DNA from: Pisolithus tinctorius
Taxonomy: Eukaryota; Basidiomycota; Agaricomycetes; Boletales; Pisolithaceae
NCBI GenBank assembly: GCA_024663395.1
Contig: JANFAH010000055.1
Location: forward strand, 186,001 to 250,000
Direction: 5' to 3'
Length of the DNA stretch: 64,000 bases
The notes beneath the pieces were generated by a model, which did not search any database, was not told the DNA's origin, and saw only the letters and a program-made list of their open reading frames with translations. Each line of letters begins with the position of its first letter. The first letter of the stretch is position 1. Shown one piece after another: positions 57,372 to 64,000 of this stretch. The translations under genes were made by a program, and so were the position numbers.

Positions 57372-59151
57372 ATCCCCGACCCCGTACCATCCAGCAGCAT
57401 GGCATTCCCTCATCAAGTCGCATAACATAGACAGTAAATACCACCACATACCACACTCGCTTGCTAATGGATTCATTGTGAATGCCCCACCCATATCGTC
57501 AACTTTCACCCCACCCAATCACCCTTCAACATCGTTACATTACCCAGCCTTCCAACAACTAATCGACAAAGAGTTGCAGAAAGGACGATACCTAGGCCTG
57601 TTTACCCTCCAGGAAGTGGAACGCTTACTTGGGCCTTTCCAGACTTCACCACTATCCATCATACCCAAGCCCGGGAAACCAGGTAAATTCCGCCTCATAC
57701 AGAACCTCTCCCACCCCCACAAACCCCTTCCCCATGGACCCCTCTCGATAAACATGCAGGTCGACTCGCATGACTTCCCTTGCACATGGGGAACGTTCAC
57801 CGCCACCTGCACGTTGATAGCCTCCGTACCAGTAGGCACTCAGGGAGCCACCCGAGATGTAGCAGACGCATACAGAACAATACCACTACATTGCTCACAG
57901 TGGGCCAGTTTAGTTGTAAGAGTGCGAGATGACCCCCCCACCTTTGCTGTAGACACAGCTCTATGCTTCGGCTTCGGACCCTCAGCAGGTGTCTATGGAC
58001 ACCTCAGAGACGCAGGTTTAGAAATCTTGAGAGCAGAGGGCATAGGCCCAACTATAGCATGGGTAGATGACCACCTATTCCTCAGATTACCCAAACATTC
58101 TCTAGCAAGCTATAACGAGTTCCAGCGCAAGAAAGCCCAACAAATTGCCAAGAATGGCGGACAACACCATGCCGGATGTCGCACCTGGTTCAAAGGAAGT
58201 GAACTAATGGACGGTTCCTTTGAAGACTTCACAGAAGACTGCTCCAGACCTCTGCGCGAGTTTCACACCACAGAAGCTAATACCGACGATCAACCATTTG
58301 CATATGGTTTCGAGCACATAGATAGTATATCTTCCCAACTGGGTATCCCCTGGGAACTGACCAAGGATACCCCTTTCTCATTCAAGCCGATCTACATGGG
58401 GTTCGAGTGGGACCTCACGAACAAAACCATCCACCTGACGGAACCCAAACGCCAAAAGTACATCGACGCCATCCACAACTGGCTAAAATCCACACGGCAT
58501 ACCCTCAAAGAGGCAGAGAAGCTCTTTGGAAAACTGTCACACGCAGCATTAGTCATACCAGCTGGGAACGTGTACCTAATGTCACTACAAACCATGCTGG
58601 GAATGTTCGCTGACAAACCATTCATGCCACGCACGCAGCCTCGAGCCACCACAGAAGACTTATGCTGGTGGTTAGAAGCCCTCAGCAACCCAATCCCTAT
58701 CCCCATTCCCCACCCAATCTCTACCACGGAAGTTGGCACCTTCTCTGATGCCAGCACCTCCTTCGGCATCGCTATCGTCATCGCAGGAAGATGGAGGGCT
58801 TGGAAGCTACAGCCGGGATGGAAAACAGACAATAGAGACATCGGGTGGGCCGAAAGCGTTGGCTTTGAGTTCCTTGTCCACACCCTACTCATCACACACA
58901 GTTCCAGCCTATCGTTTACGGTTTATGGAGACAACCAAGGGGTCGTCAAAGCTTGGGCCGGAGGACATAGCAAGAACAAGTCCACCAACGCATTGTTTCG
59001 GAGGGTGTTTACCCTACTCCAATCCCCCCATCGCCAAGTCTTCGCCAGGTACATCCCTAGCGAACACAACCCTGCAGATGGACCATCATGTGGCTGGTAT
59101 ACCTCCGCCTACGCTACACTGCTGCCCATCATGATCCCCAACAAGCTCTGA
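57316..59151 (+). CDS. Reverse transcriptase-RNase H of the tyrosine-recombinase element
   Basis: An intact 611-codon frame from ATG. RT spans about residues 70-270 (LIQNLSHPHKPLPHGPLSIN; DVADAYRTIPLHCSQWASLV) with the catalytic box WVDDHLFL (Asp 251 and 252). A thumb-like region follows (YMGFEWDLTNKTIHLTEPKR; AEKLFGKLSHAALVIPAGNV). RNase H has FSDAST near residue 477 and YGDNQGVVKAW near 538, with SEHNPADGPSCG at the end. This is the layout of DIRS/Ngaro polymerases. It would copy the element RNA into DNA before recombinase-driven insertion. No stop or shift is seen, in contrast to every other RT in the window. Confidence 0.9.
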   Translation: MERTSAHALNLPRNPPPNRSPTPYHPAAWHSLIKSHNIDSKYHHIPHSLANGFIVNAPPISSTFTPPNHPSTSLHYPAFQQLIDKELQKGRYLGLFTLQEVERLLGPFQTSPLSIIPKPGKPGKFRLIQNLSHPHKPLPHGPLSINMQVDSHDFPCTWGTFTATCTLIASVPVGTQGATRDVADAYRTIPLHCSQWASLVVRVRDDPPTFAVDTALCFGFGPSAGVYGHLRDAGLEILRAEGIGPTIAWVDDHLFLRLPKHSLASYNEFQRKKAQQIAKNGGQHHAGCRTWFKGSELMDGSFEDFTEDCSRPLREFHTTEANTDDQPFAYGFEHIDSISSQLGIPWELTKDTPFSFKPIYMGFEWDLTNKTIHLTEPKRQKYIDAIHNWLKSTRHTLKEAEKLFGKLSHAALVIPAGNVYLMSLQTMLGMFADKPFMPRTQPRATTEDLCWWLEALSNPIPIPIPHPISTTEVGTFSDASTSFGIAIVIAGRWRAWKLQPGWKTDNRDIGWAESVGFEFLVHTLLITHSSSLSFTVYGDNQGVVKAWAGGHSKNKSTNALFRRVFTLLQSPHRQVFARYIPSEHNPADGPSCGWYTSAYATLLPIMIPNKL

Positions 59152-59230
59152 AAGTTCATCCAGAACCCCCCAGACATCGACTAGCACCTCAGCATCAAGA
59201 ATCGACTTCAAACAACTCCCCCACCCTCCA

Positions 59231-60401
59231 TTGCTGCCATCCAACAATAATGCTAAGTCAAGCAATGCACACCGCTACCCATCGAACCTAAAGCCCAAAC
59301 CATCAGAGCTACGCCCCGAGTGCAGCGCACAAGATCGCATAGCGATGTGGCTACCTCACCCAGAAGCCCTAGCATCCATCAGCCCCGAAATTTCCGCAGA
59401 CACGCGTGAGAGAATATGCGCAGTAACCCTACACGCATGGGCCGAGATGACCTGGACAGCCTACGGAGCAGGCTTGCTGGTCTACCACGTCTTCTGTGAT
59501 AACAATGACATCCCAGACCAGAATAGAGCACCGGCAACATCCACCTTAATATCCCATTTCATTTCCTGCCTGGCAGGGACGTACTCGGGTCAGACAATCC
59601 AAGGTTACATTTACGGGATACGAGCGTGGCACACGCTCAATGGACTCCCATGGACTCTGCATGAAGACCAGATAGCGGCATGCTTAAGGGCGCAGCCAAG
59701 CTCGCTCCCCCTTCCACCAAGCAAGACCTCCTCGTCCTGTAACCGTGGAAACCATCACCGCCATACACCTGAAACCCTCACCAGACAACCCGCTCGACAT
59801 AGCCTTCTACGCATGTCTAACCATGCTCTTCTACACCGCAGTGTGGGTAGGAGAGTTCACCCTTCAACGAAAAGATGCCTTCAACCCAGCCAAACACATC
59901 ACCCCCAAGGGCGTTCACACAGAAACAGACCACAACGGCTTTCAAACCACCGTATTCACCTTACCATGGACCAAAGCCAGCCTATCAGGTGAGGAAGTCC
60001 AATGGGCACAACAGAATGGTACTTCAGACCCACAAGCAGCCTTCGAAGCTCATCTGCGAACAAACTCCCCTCCCATCAATGGCCCTCTTTTCGCTTACAA
60101 GGAGAGCCACAAACACAAACCACTCACACACTCCATGTTCCTGCGACGGTTGAAGTCGGCAGCCAAAGCAGCAGGCTGCGAAGCAATCCATGGGCACAGC
60201 ATCAGAATTGGAGCCACACTGGAATACCTACTCAGAGGCGTGCCCTTCGACATGATGAAAGTCAAAGGAAGATGGGCAAGTGACACATTTCAACTTTACC
60301 TACGCAAGCACAACCAGATCCTAGCCCCATACATACAAGCCATGCCCCCCAGCACTGTGTCAGAATTCACAAGGCTAGCGATGCCCCCTGTCAGACCATA
60401 A
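59231..60401 (+). pseudogene. Tyrosine recombinase (integrase of the YR element)
   Basis: An N-terminal SAM-like core-binding part (RICAVTLHAWAEMTWTAYGA; ISHFISCLAGTYSGQTIQGY) lies in frame 2. The catalytic part, from about 59745 in frame 3, has HSIR (60195-60206) and W-X7-Y in GRWASDTFQLYLR (Trp 60273, Tyr 60297). The first catalytic Arg is normally in a motif like R-X-GEF. Here the text is VWVGEF with TGG at 59844, a probable CGG-to-TGG change. One or two small indels near 59690-59740 separate the halves. The start codon is not certain, as the frame opens at TTG. It would insert a DNA circle without target duplication. Probably inactive. Confidence 0.85.
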
Positions 60402-60663
60402 ACCAAGCATGCCCGCATGAGTCTACCCTCCTACCAGCTGGGCGTTCGACTGTCAGGTTGGCGCGTCAGGCGACTAATAGCCAACGGGATCCGCAGCTGA
60501 CGCTCATCCGCCAGCTTCATAGTCCTGCGGCCGGAAAGTGCTGCGCACTTTCGCCCATTCAGCGTAGACTCGATACCCACTCGTGCACATAGCTACTACA
60601 TCCCACACAATATATTAGATCACTTGTCACTCTCACCCCTCGAGCGCAAACGAACTGCAAAGA
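60402..60663 (+). other. 3' non-coding end of the YR element
   Basis: CG-rich, with the hairpin GAAAGTGC-TGC-GCACTTTC near 60535-60553. GCCAACGG and CCGCAGCT near 60480-60500 recall GCCAACGG and TCGCAGCT at 55640-55680 near the left end, a hint of split direct repeats as in Ngaro elements. Confidence 0.55.
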
Positions 60664-62025
60664 TAAAGGAGTTACGCTCCTTCCACAAACAATGTTTGTA
60701 AATCTTGTTGACACAAATCTCACTCAAAAGGTCACATCCTCCTCAATGAAAGATCCTGTTGTCCAGATGGCACTTCATGCCATTTAAAATGTTGACATGC
60801 CACTCCCTTTCAAATCCCACCTCTCTGACTGGTGATTTGACAATGGTGTGCTAGTCTATAAAGACCAGGTGTATATCCCCGATGACCCTACTCTCTGAAG
60901 GACTGTCATGTCCAACCACCATGACCATCCCTCCACAGGACACCCCAGTGTTCTTAAGACTCAACAACTTGTCTCCTCAACCTTGACCTGCCCGTTCCAA
61001 CAAATCTCTTGTGATCTGGTCATCAACCTTCCCCTTTCAAAGGGTTACAATTCCCTCTTGGTCATGGTAGACCATGGGCTTACAAAGGGGGTAATTTTAG
61101 AACCAACTAAGAAAACTGCCTCTGCTGCCAACATCACAGCACTCTTTTTCATGAAGGTCTACTCCCACTTTGGGTTGTATGACAAAATCATATCTGATAG
61201 AGGCCCTCAGTTTGCCTCCACTTTTGCAAAGGAACTCACTTCCCTTTTAGGATATTCCCTCACCCTGTCTATGGCATATCATCCTCAGACTGATGGAGAA
61301 ACCAAATGTGTTAACCAGGAAGTTGAGACATATCTCCACATCTTCTGCCAGAACAACCCTGCTTTATGGGTAGACAACCTTCCAATGGCAGAATTCATGC
61401 ACAATCACTGCCCTCACTCTGTCACCCATCAATTGCCATTTTACCTCATGTATGGCTATGAACTGAAACCCCTTCCATCTCTTATCACAGAAACCCACCT
61501 CCCAGCTGCCAAGTTTAGACTCGAGGAACTCTGTAAAGCTACAGAAGAAGCCCTTGCAGCACATGATCTAGCCAGAAAAACCATGAAAGATCACTCATCA
61601 CAACCCTTCACCCCATTCTGAAAAGGTGATAAGGTTTGGCTAGAAGTATGGAACCTAAGATGTTCCTACAAAAATAGAAAATTCACCCCAAAAAGAGAGG
61701 GACCCTTTACCATCTCCAATGTCCTATCTCCAATCACCTATTGCCATGCAATTCCTGCACAATGGAAGATCCACAATGTCTTCCACACTTCTCTCTTATT
61801 GCCCTATCACAAAAACAACATTCACAGACCAAACTTCCTGGCTCCACTGCCTGACCTTGTCAACAAGGAGGAAGAATATGAAGTTGAAGTGATAGTCAGT
61901 CATAAAAGATCTGGCCATGGATATGCCTTCTTAATCAAATGGAAGGGTTATCCTTCTTCTGAAAACTCATGGCAAAAAGAAGCACACCTAGAACATGTGG
62001 ATGATATGCTCTCCACCACTTCAGT
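60664..62025 (+). pseudogene. pol: Integrase and chromodomain of the second gypsy copy
   Basis: The frame resumes at KGVTLLPQTMFVNLVDTN. The zinc finger is partly lost: after NHHDHPSTGHPSVLKTQQL the text jumps to PFQQISCDLV, a deletion of roughly 50 residues including the CXXC pair. The core keeps D (SCDLV), D (ISDRGPQFAST) and E (AYHPQTDGETK). The chromodomain (EYEVEVIVSHKRSG; FLIKWKGYPSSENSW) ends near 62010. Similarity to the full copy stops at about 62025. ORF3 and the 3' LTR are missing. Confidence 0.9.
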
Positions 62026-62225
62026 CAACCCCCCTCAGAGACCTATTAGGTCTGGAGATTTTGATATAAGTATTAACCTAATAGGTGTCATTTTGTTGGG
62101 AATTCCCAACTTTTGGGGATTCTCCACCACCATTCCTGGAGATTCTCCAGGGCAGCAATTTGATATGGTTGGAGAAAACATTTTCTCCGTAATATATATA
62201 TATTATACATCAAATGAAAGGGTAG
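62026..62225. other. Unassigned sequence right of the gypsy break
   Basis: It starts CACTTCAG, like the tips of the 2976-bp inverted-repeat element, and contains CCTATTAGGT with an inverted partner ACCTAATAGG and two GATTCTCC boxes. No gene. Confidence 0.4.
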
Positions 62226-62505
62226 CTGGGGTCCAAATTGGACTTTCTCCAGGCTAAATAGACCCCCTTTCCAGGTTGATCCTGGGCTTTCCCCAGGCTG
62301 AATAGACCTGCTTTCCAGGTGAACCTGGGCTTTCCCCAGGCTAAATAGACCTACATTCTAGGCTGACCTGGGTTTCCCCAGGTTAAATAGACCTGCTTTC
62401 CAGGCAGAACATGGGCTTCCCATAGGCTAATTAGACCCCTTTCCAGGGTGAACCTGGGTTTTCCCCAGGCTAAATAAACCCACTTTACCAGGCCATGTCC
62501 TGGTG
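62226..62505. repeat. About 47-bp minisatellite
   Basis: Five to six units with GGGCTTTCCCCAGGCTAAATA and CTTTCCAGG. Confidence 0.9.
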
Positions 62506-62654
62506 TGGAATCTCCATGCATCAGGAAAACAGTGGTTGTTCTAACTGTTCTAATCACAACTTATCTCAGAAAGGTAGATGTATAAGTGGAATGGATGCCA
62601 AGGAACATATAGAGCAAGTGAATTAAGCAAGACACATATGGTTCTATAGAGCAC

Positions 62655-63323
62655 TGTCAAGTCTGAGCCTACTCTGACCAACTCTGATGCTTAACCAGGT
62701 CTGGAGAGAGGTGTGGAAGCAAGTCTGACACAGATGAATGGAACTCTGACTAGTGGAGGAATGGCAGGGACAAAGTCAGCTGAGGCAGAAATGGAGCAGA
62801 GTGAGGGTGTCAGGTTTAGCTTGTGCACTACCCCCTTGCATGATGTCAGCCCTCATATTTCAGAGCAAGAGACCAGACAGATGTTTGGAGATAACTCTGA
62901 CAGGCAGAAGATGGAGAGAGATGGAGTAGGAACTTTGGTGATATTCATACTGAAGAACAGTGGAGTACTGTACATGCTTTTATGCTGCTATGGAGGTGCA
63001 GTAACTGGAATCAGGACTGACATATGGAGACTCATAAGTTTTCAAGTAACAACTTTCTGGATGATGAATGAAGGGAAGATGGAGAACATATGACAGGTAA
63101 CACAGAACAAGCCAAAAAGGAAACAGTCCAGGTGATGGACCATGTGGTGCACAAGGATGGTCTGCATGGTCTGATGAGAGACTGGTACAAGTCCAACAGA
63201 AGGCAGAGTGGAGGAGACTCATAAATGGTAGAGTGCAGGCAGAGTTGGTGCAGAGAATGTGAATGAGCAGTGGAGTAGGGTGTGGAGTGAGTAGGGACTT
63301 AGAGTAAATGCATGGCTGTGACA
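62655..63323. mobile_element. Solo LTR, family B copy C (669 bp), TSD AGCAC/AGTAC
   Basis: It starts TGTCAAGTCTG and ends GGCTGTGACA. Flanks AGCAC (62650-62654) and AGTAC (63324-63328) match at four of five bases. CG dinucleotides present in copies A and B are mostly TG or CA here, so this is the oldest of the three by decay. Confidence 0.88.
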
Positions 63324-63544
63324 AGTACTATGAATCAAGAGTTACAGTAATATAGTGGCAGGAAGATATCAATAAGTCACTTACAGACCACATTAGGACC
63401 ACAGAAAAAAAAGTGTGTCAGTAAGACAGCATGAATTAGATGATGTTAGACAATGAGCACTAAAGTGCTGCAAATATCAAGACATCATTAGATGCAGTGT
63501 AGACTATTAGACCACTTAGAAAAAGTTTTGTTTTCCTGATGCAG

Positions 63545-63875
63545 CCCACTGGGGATTCTCCATGTCATGTTGGAGATTCTCCATGGCCCCTGGGGATTCT
63601 CCATGGCATGCTGGGGATTCTCCATGCCTGGCTGGGGATTCTCCATGGCTAGCTGGGGATTCTCCATGGCCTGCTGTGGATTCTCCATGGCTCCTGGGGA
63701 TTCTCCATGTCATGTTGGAGATTCTCCATGGCCTGCTGGGGATTCCCCATGTCATGATGGAGATTCTCCATGCCTGGCTGGGGATTCTCCATGTCATGTT
63801 GGAGATTCTCCATGGCTCCTGGGGATTCTCCATGTCATGATGGAGATTCTCTGTGGCTGGCTGGGGATTCTCCTA
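63545..63875. repeat. GGGGATTCTCCATG minisatellite
   Basis: About twelve units of roughly 24-27 bp, each with the near-palindrome GGGGATTCTCC or GGAGATTCTCC followed by ATGGC or ATGTCATG. All apparent ORFs here come from the repeat. Confidence 0.92.
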
Positions 63876-63879
63876 GAGA

Positions 63880-64000
63880 TATGTTTGCTGGTGCCATGAC
63901 TGGGTTCTGAGGAAATGTAGTGGGAGTGTCGATAATGTGTTACTCTCGTATTAGACGCATGCCAGCAGGCTACGTGACCAATTTTCCCACTCGACCCATG
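63880..64000. other. CG-containing end of the window
   Basis: A change to a CG-richer text (GTGTCGATAATG, TCTCGTATTAGACGC). Probably the edge of another, younger insertion, but too short to tell. Confidence 0.3.

Larger units (their letters stand above)
55548..60663 (+). mobile_element. Tyrosine-recombinase retrotransposon (DIRS/Ngaro type, about 5.1 kb)
   Basis: It interrupts the gypsy pol between DDDEDN (55547) and KGVTLLPQT (60665), so the borders are known to within a few bases if no gypsy sequence was lost. It encodes a gag-like protein with intron, RT-RNase H and a tyrosine recombinase, and has no DDE integrase, protease or LTR. There is no clear target duplication, as expected for this class. 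The left end has an inverted pair ATTCTATCA/TGATAGAAT (55553-55561, 55582-55590). The right end has a strong hairpin GAAAGTGC-TGC-GCACTTTC near 60535. TCTTTGC at 55595 recurs inverted at 60657. CG dinucleotides are common, unlike the host gypsy copy, so it is a young insertion. Confidence 0.85.
44908..62025 (+). mobile_element. Second gypsy copy, opened by at least six later insertions
   Basis: This is the same family as 6902-13747, on the other strand. Its pieces in order are: 5' LTR parts 44908-45217, 49421-49456 and 51271-51384; leader and gag start 51385-51611; gag rest 52434-53411; pol 53412-55547; integrase and chromodomain 60664-62025. Insertions are the family D LTR at 45218 (itself holding two E units), an E unit at 49457, the family C LTR at 51612 and the tyrosine-recombinase retrotransposon at 55548. 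The 3' end after the chromodomain is lost at about 62025, so no 3' LTR or matching target duplication can be shown. Confidence 0.9.

Noticed and set aside
61364..61564. Minus-strand ORF over the gypsy integrase
   Set aside because: Shadow of the plus-strand integrase core.
1..62025. TGA used as a sense codon (variant genetic code)
   Set aside because: The TGA sites correspond to Arg in intact relatives, not Trp. Intact genes (RT-RNase H at 57316, gag at 12094) have no internal TGA, and gag in one copy ends with TGA. CpG decay explains the pattern.
6105..63323. Family B LTRs at 6105, 39470 and 62655 as ends of one giant element
   Set aside because: Two copies have their own target duplications, and the bodies between them are unrelated elements on both strands.
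63488..63899. ORFs with ENPQ or GDSPW repeats
   Set aside because: The minisatellite unit lacks stops in several frames; no ATG context or conservation supports a gene.

Overview
This window is a retrotransposon and Helitron graveyard from a eukaryote, most likely a basidiomycete fungus (Agaricomycetes). The evidence is chromodomain Ty3/gypsy elements, Helitrons with DUF6570-type and PIF1 modules, spliceosomal introns of 49-69 nt (218 nt in one case), TATA boxes inside LTRs, and a strong TG/CA-for-CG bias typical of methylated-CpG decay. I see no host housekeeping gene, rRNA, tRNA or CRISPR array. Layout, left: 1-4285 is an old gypsy pol (+) split by a solo LTR. 4931-6104, 6782-6901 and 13753-15060 are pieces of an unrecognised minus-strand gene. 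A full-length 6846-bp gypsy element (minus, 6902-13747, identical 5-bp target duplications) sits inside it. Layout, centre: 15263-20739 is a nearly intact Helitron RepHel gene with three introns, followed by an 80-bp minisatellite holding a solo LTR. 22578-34107 is a large composite containing an unknown minus-strand gene and a decayed second Helitron gene, whose PIF1 domain is split by a 2976-bp inverted-repeat element. 34975-36000 is a Q-rich Helitron N-terminus fragment. 36060-41215 (minus) is a gag-like protein continuing into about ten 68-aa tandem repeats, split by a solo LTR. 41805-44780 is a broken copia element. Layout, right: 44908-62025 is a second copy of the gypsy family (+), opened by at least six later insertions: a 525-bp-family LTR, three 1.8-kb LTR-like units each carrying the same 159-codon ORF, another solo LTR, and a 5.1-kb tyrosine-recombinase retrotransposon (DIRS/Ngaro type). 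Minisatellites and a solo LTR finish the window. How the pieces work: the elements are selfish and mostly dead. Their premature stops are almost all TGA at positions where the family has Arg, and the target duplications differ at CG sites. Both point to C-to-T decay at methylated CpG rather than random mutation. The observation most likely to be new is the ORF kept inside the 1.8-kb LTR-like units (46374-48184, 49457-51270, and 45493-49168 interrupted). It lies upstream of a TATA box, has the same 159-aa length in three copies, and changes mainly at synonymous sites. A second candidate is an extra two-zinc-knuckle ORF placed in frame behind pol in the gypsy element.
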